A DNA stretch of 58,118 nucleotides from Nostoc parmelioides FACHB-3921 (GCF_014696625.1 NZ_JACJQL010000042.1:1-58118); one strand, 5' to 3'; positions 35,176 through 43,950 are shown, counted from the first letter of the stretch. Numbers and translations: made by a program. Notes: generated by a model from the sequence alone, not told the origin.

Positions 35176-36447
35176 CTATTGATTGTCTGCATCTGATTTG
35201 GAAGTATTACTAAATAACCAGGGAAGTAGATTAGCAATTGTAGCTGCACCAAAGGAAAACAGAGCAATAATGGCATCGCGGGGTAAAACGCCATCTAACC
35301 AACTACCTCGGATTCTGGAAACAGGAAAATCTTTATCTAGCCCGATTTGAATTTGTTTAGTTGTACCAGAAAAACGGGCTTCTATGCCCTTTTTTTCGGG
35401 AATTATTTGTAAATTGCGGATTAGTTGAATATTGAGTGGCTGATTGGGGTTTTCTCCCATGAGAAACTGATCATCTTTAATTTCTTTTTCTTGTTCGGCC
35501 ATGCGGATTTTACCTTCGATAATGGTGGAAACTTCTAACTCGTCTCTGAGGTCGCCGCCATTTCTATCTACACGAATAAATCTCACATCTTTAGTGGCTA
35601 TTTTCCCCCTAAACCACTGTTCTGATTCAGGTTTTGGAGGCTGGGATAGGGTAATGTAAACGTTGGTATTTTGTTTAAGTTCTAGCTGGAATTCTTTATT
35701 ATTTGGGTTGACAATAAACTCTAATTGTGTTGTTTCGTCTTGTTGTTTGGGTAAATTTAAACTAGGTATTTTATAACCTTCTAAGATAACTTTGATTGGT
35801 TGTCCACCTAAATATATTTTTAATGTATTGGAACTGGTTTGATTTATTTGAGAATTAGGTAGTAGAGAAAAAGCTAGTTGCTGACGATAAAAGTCGTAAT
35901 TGAGTCCAGTTACTTTGGTTTGGGGTTGGATTCGCAGTTCCTCTAGGGTGATTTCGCTGGTTACATCGGCGTTGGCTGGGGTAATAATTAATTTACTTTC
36001 TCTGTCTGTAAGCTGGATTTGTAAGGAGTTTAATTGATTCAGTTGCGGTAAGGATTGACTTTGAAAATTACCTGTAAAAGTTAGTGTTTGAATGCCTTGA
36101 TTTTCTAGTTCTTTAATATATTTAATATTGCCGATAAATAATTTAGGTAGCTCACCATTATAGGTAAAACTCATTTCTTGAAAAATGAGATTGCCTTCAA
36201 ATATGTGTGTTCCTGGTAAAATGGCGGCTAGGGTAACAAAGCTAAAAGCTGAAAGCAGGAGTAACCCAAGAATAAAAGATTTACTCTTAGGTAGATAGGG
36301 TTTAAGTTTTTGTAAGTATGGGCGAATCTTTTGAGTATGGTTACGAAGAAAACCCACTAATTTAGTGAGGTCAATTTTACTAATAATTTTTAGGATGGCG
36401 TTGATGAAATGGGGGGATTTGTGTCTGGCTTTTTGCCTAGATGCCAT
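35176..36447 (-). CDS. Membrane-anchored protein of unknown function
   Basis: A 423-residue protein that I do not recognise. The N-terminus is very basic with amphipathic helices, followed by a membrane span FILGLLLLSAFSFVTLAAIL (about 57-77). The body is beta-rich, periplasmic, with segments such as LKIYLGGQPIKVILEGYKIP and repeated strands resembling a lipid- or polymer-binding sheet. A second hydrophobic span IIALFSFGAATIANLLPWLF lies near the C-terminus. It is the last gene of a three-gene operon, starting 3 bp after the preceding stop. Confidence 0.78.
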   Translation of the reverse strand: MASRQKARHKSPHFINAILKIISKIDLTKLVGFLRNHTQKIRPYLQKLKPYLPKSKSFILGLLLLSAFSFVTLAAILPGTHIFEGNLIFQEMSFTYNGELPKLFIGNIKYIKELENQGIQTLTFTGNFQSQSLPQLNQLNSLQIQLTDRESKLIITPANADVTSEITLEELRIQPQTKVTGLNYDFYRQQLAFSLLPNSQINQTSSNTLKIYLGGQPIKVILEGYKIPSLNLPKQQDETTQLEFIVNPNNKEFQLELKQNTNVYITLSQPPKPESEQWFRGKIATKDVRFIRVDRNGGDLRDELEVSTIIEGKIRMAEQEKEIKDDQFLMGENPNQPLNIQLIRNLQIIPEKKGIEARFSGTTKQIQIGLDKDFPVSRIRGSWLDGVLPRDAIIALFSFGAATIANLLPWLFSNTSKSDADNQ

Positions 36448-36450
36448 GTT

Positions 36451-37326
36451 TTATTTCAACCAATTGGGATTATGTTCAAATACAATTCGTCGTTCAATTC
36501 TATCGCTTGGTTCATTTCTGCGTTCTATATTAGCAACATAGTGTAGTTCATAGCGTCCGGGTGGGGCGTTGCGTCCATCCCAGGTGAAGATGATTTCACC
36601 GCTATCGGCGTTGGGGCGGGATTGGTTGTGGATGGTTTTTTTGTCTGGGGAGATGATTTTAACGCTGGTAAACCTGACTCTATCCTGGGAATAAAAGACA
36701 AATTCATAATTACCGGAAGTTTGCCCTAAAACGACGGGAACATAAACATTTTGAGAACCAAGGCTATAGGTTGCTACGGCGCGGAGTTTGTTGGCTGGGA
36801 TTTTTGCTTCTCTGAGGACGTAGGTATCCCAGCTAAAGCGGAAATTTGCGCCATTGTTAGACAATAGTAAGTCATCTAATTGATAGTGATAAGTATCGCC
36901 CAATGATTTCACTGTGACTTGGGGATTGTTACCGCCGGTGATGCGGGGAACTTGTAATGTTAGGGTTTTGTCGAAGCGGGTGAGGTTGCGGGTAGCGATG
37001 GAAATTAGGCTCAAACTATTACCGCTTAGGAGTTCGCGTTTGATACCTTCGCAACGGTTGGGTGGGTTGCGGCGAATATATTCGGTAGAACGGGAATTTC
37101 CGGTTGGGCAGGAAGCAGCAGCAGGGAGATGGTTAAAGCTGAGGATGAATAGGCTGGCAAATACAAATATGATGTATAGCTGACTTTGAAAACCCCTCTC
37201 CAAACCTCTCCCCTGCCAGGAGAGAGGCTTTGATTTTTGTGTCCCTTCCTGACAAGGGAAGTGTTTGGGGGAAGGGTTTGAGAGAAAGTTAGACATGGCT
37301 TTGGCAAGAATAATTTTATAATTCAT
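36451..37326 (-). CDS. Exported protein of unknown function, repeat-invaded N-terminus
   Basis: A 291-residue protein. The start ATG overlaps the upstream gene stop (ATGA), which fixes it. Residues 1-17 (MNYKIILAKAMSNFLSN) are followed by about 32 residues read from a palindromic repeat (PSPKHFPCQEGTQ, then KSKPLSWQGRGLERGF), then a signal-peptide-like span LYIIFVFASLFILSFNHLPA ending AAAS. The mature part is beta-rich, with FTWDGRNAPPGRYELHYVAN resembling an FlgD-like or Ig-like fold. The inserted segment should move the signal peptide about 50 residues inward. Function unknown. Confidence 0.8.
   Translation of the reverse strand: MNYKIILAKAMSNFLSNPSPKHFPCQEGTQKSKPLSWQGRGLERGFQSQLYIIFVFASLFILSFNHLPAAASCPTGNSRSTEYIRRNPPNRCEGIKRELLSGNSLSLISIATRNLTRFDKTLTLQVPRITGGNNPQVTVKSLGDTYHYQLDDLLLSNNGANFRFSWDTYVLREAKIPANKLRAVATYSLGSQNVYVPVVLGQTSGNYEFVFYSQDRVRFTSVKIISPDKKTIHNQSRPNADSGEIIFTWDGRNAPPGRYELHYVANIERRNEPSDRIERRIVFEHNPNWLK
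37191..37285. repeat. Palindromic repeat inside a coding sequence
   Basis: The first 40 bp (37191-37230, AACCCCTCTCCAAACCTCTC onward) match the complement of 21582-21621 at 39 of 40 positions. The rest (CCCTTCCTGACAAGGGAAG, then GGGGGAAGGG) belongs to the same family of CCCCTTCCC-type palindromes seen at 21449-21480 and 39960-39991. Confidence 0.85.
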
Positions 37327-39581
37327 GGTTGGTTTAAATTAATATTCCAGGTGGATAGGAGTTTTTTAACTTCGGATATGGGGTAGGCGAAATTTCGCGT
37401 TTCACCTTTTTGACGGGCATAGACGATGCCTACAAGCCGATTTTGGGAATCAAGTACAGGACTGCCGGAGTAACCAGGTTGGAGTACTGTTGATATTTCT
37501 AGTTCTTGGTTTTTATTGCTGCTAATTTTTCCTTTTTCTCTAGACCATGATTTATCTTCACCTCGTTTAGCAGAATGACCGATAATTTGAATGGGCATGA
37601 CGGGGGTGATGGGGGTTGCAGAGATGGGTAGAGGTTGGATATCTTCTGGCAGCTTACCGCTAATTTCTAAAACGGCTAGATCAAGTCCATCTTTATTAGT
37701 CATTTTGAATAGTTTGGCATCTCGCCGCATTCGCACACGGTCTGATGGTGGGGAACTGAAAAATTCTACCTGTATATTTTTACCCTGTTCTCTGCCATCA
37801 AAAATTACATGACGATTGGTGAGGATTAATGTGCGATTGGCTTCTCGGTGAATGACTACACCAGTACCAATCTCTGTTCCCTGACGTTCGCTGTTTGAAA
37901 ACTCCGCAGTGATGAGTACCACAGCACGCTTAATGGGTAAAGTTGGGTCATTTTTGGGCAACCATTGCTGATCGCTTTCTACCCTGGCTAGTTTATTTTG
38001 TTGTTCAGTCCATAATCGCCGTGCTTCTCTATTGTTGTTACTGGCATAGACAAAATCGGGGTCAATTCCTTCTGACTTGTCAAAATGTTCTATGGCTTTT
38101 TGAAGCTTCCCTTGTTGTTGGAATGCCAGACCCAGACCATTGTAAGCAAGAGTATAATCGCTAGCTGGTGGGCCAGGAGTGTCTGGTAATGTTAGGGCTT
38201 TTTGGTAGGCGGCAACTGCTTGGTCTAATTTCTTCTGGCCTCTCAGGGCATTACCGAGATTGTAGTAGGCGATGGCATATTTAGGGTTGAGTTCGATGGC
38301 TTTTTGGTAGGCGGCAACTGCTTGGTCTAATTTCTGCTGGTCACTCAGGGCAACACCGAGATTGTTGTAAGCACCAGCATATTTAGGGTCAAGTTCGATG
38401 GCTTTTTGGTAGGCGGCAACTGCTTGGTCTAATTTCTTCTGGCCTCTCAGGGCATTGCCGAGATTGTAGTAGGCGATGGCATATTTAGGGTTGAGTTCGA
38501 TGGCTTTTTGGTAGGCGGCAACTGCTTGTTCTATTTTCTGTTGGTCGTATAGGGCGTTGCCGAGATTGTAGTAGGCAATGGCATATTTAGGGTTGAGTTC
38601 GATGGCTTTTTTGTAGGCGGCAACTGCTTGTTCTATTTTCTGTTGGTCGTATAGGGCGTTGCCGAGATTGTTGTAAGCAATGGCATATTTAGGGTTGAGT
38701 TCGATGGCTTTTTGGTAGGCGACAACTGCTTGTTCTATTTTCTGTTGGTCGTATAGGGCGTTGCCGAGATTGTTGTAAGCAATGGCATATTTAGGGTTGA
38801 GTTCGATGGCTTTTTGGTAGGCGGCAACTGCTTGTTCTATTTTCTGTTGGTCGTATAGGGCGTTGCCGAGATTGTTGTAAACAATGGCATATTTAGGGTT
38901 GAGTTCGATGGCTTTTTGGTAGGCGACAACTGCTTGTTCTATTTTCTGTTGGTCGTATAGGGCGTTGCCGAGATTGTTGTAAGCAGTGGCATATTTAGGG
39001 TTGAGTTCGATGGCTTTTTGGTAGGCGACAACTGCTTGTTCTATTTTCTGTTGGTCGTATAGGGCGTTGCCGAGATTGTAGTAGGCAATGGCAAATTTAG
39101 GGTCAAGTTCGATGGCTTTTTGGTAAGCGGTAACTGCTTGGTCTAATTTCTTCTTGTCACTCAGGACATTGCCGAGACCATTGTAAGCGATCGCTAAGTT
39201 AGGGTTAATTTGCAACGCTTTCTTGTGCTGTGCGATCGCCTCCTCTGGTTTCCCTTGAGCATTTAGCACATTACCTATACCAACATAAGCTTCTGCATCA
39301 CTAGGATTGAGTTGTAAGGCTTTCTGGTGTGCTGCTAAGGCTTCCTCTAATTTTCCCTGTCGCCGCAAGGCATTACCTAAATTGTTATGAGCTTTGCCAT
39401 TATTGGGTTCAAGTTGCAGAACTTGCCGCCAAATTATCTCGGCTTGGGAGTTATTCCATAATGTTTCTGCTGCTTCGCCTTGTTTAAATAGCTGTTCAAT
39501 TGTGTTTTGAGCAAATACAAGCTGGGGTGTCGTAGTTAGAGATGAAATTAATAATAAATTAGTAAATATACGGTAGCGCAT
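37323..39581 (-). CDS. TPR-repeat protein with trypsin-like protease domain
   Basis: A 752-residue exported protein. A signal peptide (MRYRIFTNLLLISSLTTTPQ, then LVFAQ) precedes about 14 TPR units of 34 residues, six of them nearly identical (ALYDQQKIEQAVVAYQKAIE). The C-terminal ~180 residues are a chymotrypsin-fold protease with triad H591 (TNRHV), D634 (LDLAVL) and S705 (GYSGSPV). All three residues are present, so it is probably active in the periplasm. It leads an operon with two unknown envelope proteins, overlapping the next start by 4 bp. A minisatellite lies just upstream of its start. Confidence 0.9.
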   Translation of the reverse strand: MRYRIFTNLLLISSLTTTPQLVFAQNTIEQLFKQGEAAETLWNNSQAEIIWRQVLQLEPNNGKAHNNLGNALRRQGKLEEALAAHQKALQLNPSDAEAYVGIGNVLNAQGKPEEAIAQHKKALQINPNLAIAYNGLGNVLSDKKKLDQAVTAYQKAIELDPKFAIAYYNLGNALYDQQKIEQAVVAYQKAIELNPKYATAYNNLGNALYDQQKIEQAVVAYQKAIELNPKYAIVYNNLGNALYDQQKIEQAVAAYQKAIELNPKYAIAYNNLGNALYDQQKIEQAVVAYQKAIELNPKYAIAYNNLGNALYDQQKIEQAVAAYKKAIELNPKYAIAYYNLGNALYDQQKIEQAVAAYQKAIELNPKYAIAYYNLGNALRGQKKLDQAVAAYQKAIELDPKYAGAYNNLGVALSDQQKLDQAVAAYQKAIELNPKYAIAYYNLGNALRGQKKLDQAVAAYQKALTLPDTPGPPASDYTLAYNGLGLAFQQQGKLQKAIEHFDKSEGIDPDFVYASNNNREARRLWTEQQNKLARVESDQQWLPKNDPTLPIKRAVVLITAEFSNSERQGTEIGTGVVIHREANRTLILTNRHVIFDGREQGKNIQVEFFSSPPSDRVRMRRDAKLFKMTNKDGLDLAVLEISGKLPEDIQPLPISATPITPVMPIQIIGHSAKRGEDKSWSREKGKISSNKNQELEISTVLQPGYSGSPVLDSQNRLVGIVYARQKGETRNFAYPISEVKKLLSTWNINLNQP

Positions 39582-39643
39582 AAGAATGCTGATGCTTTTT
39601 CAGATTCTACCAATATTTACGTAAAGGTTGCCATAAGACGGAT

Positions 39644-39927
39644 GAGTGTTTGATACTCGTGGGCGAGTGTTTGATACTCGTGGGCGAGTGTTTGATACTC
39701 GTGGGCGAGTGTTTGATACTCGTGGGCGAGTGTTTGATACTCGTGGGTGAGTGTTTGATACTCGTGGGTGAGTGTTTGATACTCGTGGGTGAGTGTTTGA
39801 TACTCATGGGCGAGTGTTTGATACTCGTGGGTGAGTGGTTGATATTCGTGGGTGAGTGTTTGATACTCGTGAGTGAGTGTTTGATATTCGTGGGCGAGTG
39901 GTTGATATTCGTGGGCGAGTGTTTGAT
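39644..39927. repeat. 21-bp minisatellite upstream of the TPR-protease
   Basis: About 13.5 copies of GAGTGTTTGATACTCGTGGG plus a C/T, with substitutions only at a few positions (C/T before GAG, GTTTG/GGTTG, ACTC/ATTC). Because 21 is a multiple of three, all six frames can stay open for several hundred bases, which creates false ORFs. Begins 63 bp before the TPR gene start, in its probable promoter region. Confidence 0.93.
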
Positions 39928-40017
39928 GGTGGTTTGCAGTTGAGTCAAATACAGACCTAACCCCCAGCCCCTTCCCTTGCAGGGAAGGGGAGTAAGAATC
40001 AAAGCTTTTCTCTTTGT

Positions 40018-40188
40018 AGGCTACGGTGTACACACAAGTTTGATCGACTTTGCCTTATAACGTTTTGATCCCCCCTAACCCCCCTTAAAAAGGGGGGAAA
40101 CTTCTTAAAGTCCCCCTTTTTAAGGGGGATTTAGGGGGATCGAACCACATTTTGCACCCAGCCAAAAGATGTGTGTACATCGTAGCCT
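40018..40188. mobile_element. 171-bp TIR-bounded element (MITE-like)
   Basis: AGGCTACGGTGTACACAC (40018-40035) faces the complement AGGCTACGATGTACACAC (40171-40188), one mismatch in 18. Inside, GATCCCCCCTAACCCCCC (40067 on) and the complementary GGGGGATTTAGGGGGATC arm form a further large palindrome. No coding capacity. No clear target duplication. Confidence 0.65.
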
Positions 40189-40222
40189 GGGAGAAGAGAT
40201 GAGAGAGTTGATGAAAGATAAA

Positions 40223-40259
40223 AGCGATCGCCTAAAATGATCTTCATTAGGCGATCGCT
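40223..40259 (-). terminator. HIP1-built terminator of the HlyD gene
   Basis: AGCGATCGCCTA and TAGGCGATCGCT (12-bp arms) each contain a HIP1 octamer GCGATCGC. On the minus strand the hairpin follows the hlyD stop by 37 bp and is followed by a short T run. Confidence 0.6.
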
Positions 40260-40296
40260 CTTTAATAGATAAGTTGCGCCTGCGGTATAACACAGC

Positions 40297-41793
40297 TTAC
40301 CTGACAGAAAACGCTTCACTGAATCGGCGGGTTACTGGTTCCATAATGAAGGTCAAAATTGACTTTTTCCGAGTGACAATTTCACCACTTGCAGCCATTC
40401 CTGGTGTAAATGTCACATTTTGACCGCGAACGCTGACAAAGTGCTGATTTAATTTAATTCTGGTGGGGAAAACTAAGCCTAATTCTTTGTCTACGGTGGC
40501 GTTAGGACTGACTTGTGCAACTTCACCCTCAATTGTGCCGAATTCTTGGAAGGGGAAAGTTGCCATTTTTACTTTAGCTCTCATTCCTTTGCGAATAAAT
40601 CCAATATCACGGTTGAGAACTTTCACTTCTAAGAGCATCTCTTCGCCTTCGGGCAAGATTGATAATAACTCCTCGCCTGATTGTACTGGCCCTTTGGTGG
40701 CTTTGATTTTATAAATTGTGCCAGCAACAGGAGCTTTGATAGTTTCACCGTCTGTTTGTTTTTTGGCTTGCTCTAATTGTCCAGCAACGTTGGTTAGTTC
40801 TTCTTTGCGCTTGTTCATTTCGGTCAGGATTTCACTTTGGCGCTCTGATACTACCCGTTGTGCTTGATTACGAGCCGCTTGATAGGCTTGTTCGGCTTGG
40901 CGAATTTCTTGTTCTTGTGCAGAAATATCTTTTTCTAAAGAAGTAACTTTATCTTCAGCCTCTGTTAAGCGATTTTGGGCGTTGATGACTTCATCTTGGG
41001 ATCTAGTGATATCTGTTTGGGCGCGAGTTAATCTTTCTCTGGCTTCTAGGTAATCAACTCGCGGAACAGCCCCAGGAGTTATCAAAGTGCGTAAGTTTTT
41101 CTCTCTACTTTGAGCAATTTCCAGGTTTTCTTCTACTTTGCTGCTGATGCTTTTAGCATTAAACAGGTTCGTTTTGGCATTAGCAACACTAGTTCTAGCA
41201 TTGACTAAATTATCTTGTAACCGAATGAGACGAACTCTGGCTTGGTCAATGAGCGATCGCTGACGGCTGGCTTCGGCTTCGGCTGCGGCTTGGCGTGCTT
41301 GGTAGTCGCGGAGGCGAGATTTTAAAAGTTCATCTTGGATTGGTGTACCAGTGCTTTGTCCACCCATGCGTTCTGCTTGCAAACGCTGGATATCTTGTTG
41401 AATCAGTTTAGTTGATTGGGCTAGTCTGGTGACATCAGTTTGTTTGAGGTCTGGGTCGCGTTGAATTAAAACTTGGTCTTTAGTGACGCGATCGCCTTCT
41501 TTCACTTTAATGGCTTTGATTGTGCCATCACCAAGGGATGTTACAGGTCTGACCTGGGAGGAAGCGATTAATTCCCCTTGTGCAACGGCTACTTCATCTA
41601 TTTCTGAGAGAGCAGCCCAGGCGATCGTCCCGAATACTACTAAACTAATGGTTCCTGCTAATAATCTAGTATAAAGTGGCGGTAATTCTTTAACCGCCTT
41701 ACCCAGTTCATAAGATAGTTGGTCTTCTGGTCTAGCAAACTGTTGTTTTGTTTGACGAGCTTGAGGAGCGTTAGCTAATAGAGAATATTTCAT
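40297..41793 (-). CDS. HlyD-family secretion adaptor
   Basis: A 498-residue membrane fusion protein. A cytoplasmic lead is followed by one span (LLAGTISLVVFGTIAWAALS, about 44-63) and VAVAQGELIASSQVRPVTSL, the first half of the lipoyl domain. A very long coiled coil runs through about 100-350 (RLQAERMGG, EQEIRQAEQAYQAARNQAQR). The second half (IKAPVAGTIYKIKATKGPVQ) and the beta barrel FQEFGTIEGEVAQVSPNATV end it. This is the layout of type I secretion adaptors that join an ABC exporter to TolC. No ABC gene is adjacent, so its cargo is unknown. Confidence 0.92.
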   Translation of the reverse strand: MKYSLLANAPQARQTKQQFARPEDQLSYELGKAVKELPPLYTRLLAGTISLVVFGTIAWAALSEIDEVAVAQGELIASSQVRPVTSLGDGTIKAIKVKEGDRVTKDQVLIQRDPDLKQTDVTRLAQSTKLIQQDIQRLQAERMGGQSTGTPIQDELLKSRLRDYQARQAAAEAEASRQRSLIDQARVRLIRLQDNLVNARTSVANAKTNLFNAKSISSKVEENLEIAQSREKNLRTLITPGAVPRVDYLEARERLTRAQTDITRSQDEVINAQNRLTEAEDKVTSLEKDISAQEQEIRQAEQAYQAARNQAQRVVSERQSEILTEMNKRKEELTNVAGQLEQAKKQTDGETIKAPVAGTIYKIKATKGPVQSGEELLSILPEGEEMLLEVKVLNRDIGFIRKGMRAKVKMATFPFQEFGTIEGEVAQVSPNATVDKELGLVFPTRIKLNQHFVSVRGQNVTFTPGMAASGEIVTRKKSILTFIMEPVTRRFSEAFSVR

Positions 41794-41883
41794 AAAGTTT
41801 TTGATTGGGGATTTGTCATTAGTCAGTTGTCAGTGGTCAGTGGTTAGTATGCAGTTACAACCGACCACTAACAACCAACTTAC

Positions 41884-42759
41884 TCAAACAGCTAAATAGC
41901 GCCTTAAGAAACTTTCCAAAGTTTCCAAGGGAAAGTTAAAGGTCTGCTCTAATTTAGCTATCTCATCTTTTCTACAGAAAAATTCATTGGACAGTAAGGT
42001 GCGGAAAGTTCCTAAAGCCTGTTGTGCTTCGGGATTAATTAAACCCAAGACACCCCGCAATCCATCAATGACCAATAATGGTGAGTTAACCACTATTGGT
42101 TCTTTCTTAAAGATATGACCGAAAATTTGGGGAATGTCCTCACGTAATAGAATCTCTGGCCCCCCGACGGAAAAGATTTGATTACGAGCGTCTGGAACGG
42201 TCACTGAATCCACTACTATCCTTGCTAAATCATCTGTACTCACAATAGAGATACGGTTTTTAGGGTCGCCAATTAGCAAATATAACCCTGTTTCCCGAAA
42301 CCTTTCTGCTAAAGGTAGCAAGTTAGATGCTAATCCAGCCGGACGTAAAATGGTGTAGTTCAAGCCACTAGCCGCCAAATAATTTTCTACAGCTCGTTTG
42401 GCTTTAAATACGGGAGCATCTTCATACCCCCGTTCGGCTCCTAATACGGAAATAAAGACAAAGTGCTGCACTCCGTTAGCTTTCGCTTGGTCGATCAGTG
42501 CGATGTTAGCACGGTAGTCGAGGCTTAGTGCATCGTTATCAGAGCCGTGGGCGCTGATAATATATTGAACACCTTGGCAAGCTTTTTCTATATCTTGTTC
42601 GCGCCGCAAATCGCCAATAAAGATGTCGGCTCCTCGGTGTTCCAGTTCACCGTAACGCGAAGTAAGACGGACAAAACCTCGCACAGAATGATCGTGTTCG
42701 CGCAGGAGTCTTATCACTCTGCGGCCAATGTCTCCTGTTGCTCCAGTTACCAAAAACAT
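41884..42759 (-). CDS. NmrA-like NAD(P)-binding SDR protein
   Basis: A 291-residue atypical short-chain dehydrogenase. FLVTGATGDIGRRVIRLL is the cofactor loop and VRGFVRLTSR continues it; ISVLGAERGYEDAPVFKAKR includes a Lys after the usual active-site position but no YxxxK Tyr is evident. NYTILRPAGLASNLLPLAER is typical of NmrA/Ycf39-like proteins, which bind NAD(P) as chaperones or regulators. It may therefore be non-catalytic. Role unknown; a Ycf39-like PSII assembly role is only a possibility. Confidence 0.82.
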   Translation of the reverse strand: MFLVTGATGDIGRRVIRLLREHDHSVRGFVRLTSRYGELEHRGADIFIGDLRREQDIEKACQGVQYIISAHGSDNDALSLDYRANIALIDQAKANGVQHFVFISVLGAERGYEDAPVFKAKRAVENYLAASGLNYTILRPAGLASNLLPLAERFRETGLYLLIGDPKNRISIVSTDDLARIVVDSVTVPDARNQIFSVGGPEILLREDIPQIFGHIFKKEPIVVNSPLLVIDGLRGVLGLINPEAQQALGTFRTLLSNEFFCRKDEIAKLEQTFNFPLETLESFLRRYLAV

Positions 42760-42767
42760 AATGATTA

Positions 42768-42940
42768 GGGATTAGGGATTGGGGACTGGGGATTGGGGAT
42801 AAGGGGTAATGGGGACTGGGGACTGGAGACTGGGGACTGGGGACTGGGGACTGGGGAAATTTTTCCCCCTGCTCCCTGCTCCCCTGCTCCCCTGCTCCCC
42901 TGCTCCCCCTGCTCCCTGCTCCCCCTGCTCCCCCTGCTCT
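42768..42940. repeat. Opposed G-rich and C-rich tandem repeats
   Basis: GGGGACTGGGGATTGGGG-type heptamers (42779-42857) are followed by CCCCTGCTCCCTGCTCCCCT-type 7-8-mers (42865-42940). The two tracts are partly complementary. They separate xth from the SDR gene, both on the minus strand, and create spurious ORFs on both strands. Confidence 0.85.
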
Positions 42941-42983
42941 CTTCTTTCACCAGTCCCCCAGTATCTAATCTAAAGTCTCAACT

Positions 42984-43766
42984 TTAAATTTCGACAATGA
43001 CGGGAGTATGGTCGCTTGGTTGAGTTAATTTTCTGGGGGAGATATCAATAGTGCAACTTTTCGCCTGTGCATATAGTACTGGTGTGAGGTAGTGATGATC
43101 GATTCTCCAGCCTTGGTTACGGCGGAAAGAGGCGGCGCGGTAATCCCACCAACTAAAGTGTCCGCCTTCGGTGGTGAATTTGCGAAAAGCATCAGCAAAG
43201 CCTAGTTCTAAAACATCTTGTAAAGCTTGGCGCTCGGCTGGAGATGCCATGATGTGATTTTCAGCTTTGACTTTTTCGTGAATATCTTTGTCTTCTAAGG
43301 CAATATTAAAGTCACCGCAGATGCAGATGGCGGGTTGTAATAAGAGAAGCGATCGCAGATACTCTCTCAATACAGTTAACCAGCGTAGCTTATACTCATA
43401 CTTTTCGCTGGCGATCGCTGAACCATTGGGAACATAGAGGTTGACAATCCGTACACCATCTATCACCCCTGTAATTACTCGTTTCTGCTCGTCCCATATC
43501 GGTTCTATATCTGGCAAAATCGGTGTGAATCCCGTGGTCACATCTGTAAGGGGTTGTTGGCTAATTAAAGCTACGCCATTGTAAGCTTTCTGCCCTGATA
43601 TATATAAGTGATAGCCCAAACTTTCAAAAGGCGATCGTGGAAAATCATGATCTACAACCTTTGTCTCCTGCAAGCACAGAACATCAACGGGATTTTGTTT
43701 TAACCAATCCACAACTTGCTCTAGACGAGTGCGAATCGAGTTAACGTTCCAAGTAGCGATTTTCAT
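42984..43766 (-). CDS. xth: Exodeoxyribonuclease III
   Basis: A 260-residue AP endonuclease/3'-5' exonuclease of base excision repair. KIATWNVNSIRTRLEQVVDW, the LCLQETKV motif with the metal-binding Glu, LYVPNGSA, GDFNIALED and the C-terminal SDHTPVIVEI with the catalytic His are all present. Full family length (E. coli Xth is 268). Single gene. Confidence 0.97.
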   Translation of the reverse strand: MKIATWNVNSIRTRLEQVVDWLKQNPVDVLCLQETKVVDHDFPRSPFESLGYHLYISGQKAYNGVALISQQPLTDVTTGFTPILPDIEPIWDEQKRVITGVIDGVRIVNLYVPNGSAIASEKYEYKLRWLTVLREYLRSLLLLQPAICICGDFNIALEDKDIHEKVKAENHIMASPAERQALQDVLELGFADAFRKFTTEGGHFSWWDYRAASFRRNQGWRIDHHYLTPVLYAQAKSCTIDISPRKLTQPSDHTPVIVEI

Positions 43767-43909
43767 TAGTTAGTTAACACTATGTAAATGAATAATGACT
43801 ATGACATCGATTTTTTTTTATGATTATTTAATATTTATCAGATTCCTTTGTTTTTTTGTGTTTTCTTTCAAGAGAAGTCTTTTAGAATTGATCCCAAACT
43901 ATATTTTTA

Positions 43910-43950
43910 GTAGTTTTCGCTACAAAACACTCCTTTTTGTCAGCTAGACT
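43910..43950 (+). promoter_or_regulatory. Candidate NtcA-activated promoter
   Basis: GTA-N8-TAC (43910-43923) is the NtcA consensus. A TAGACT -10 hexamer (TAN3T type) follows at 43945-43950, 21 nt after the site, which fits class II NtcA promoters (20-24). It would start transcription near 43957, giving a ~265-nt leader before the glycosyltransferase ATG. Confidence 0.5.

Noticed and set aside
39644..39927. CRISPR-like array
   Set aside because: The units are contiguous with no spacers, and no cas genes are present.
39607..40033. Long ORFs on both strands over the 21-bp repeats
   Set aside because: A 21-bp period keeps every frame open; no ribosome binding site and the predicted proteins are pure repeat.
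40131..40319. 62-residue ORF between hlyD and the TIR element
   Set aside because: It overlaps the hlyD 3' end, the terminator and the TIR; no family features.
42765..42987. Small ORFs rich in Gly-Asp-Trp or Pro-Gln-Ser
   Set aside because: They are translations of STRR DNA.
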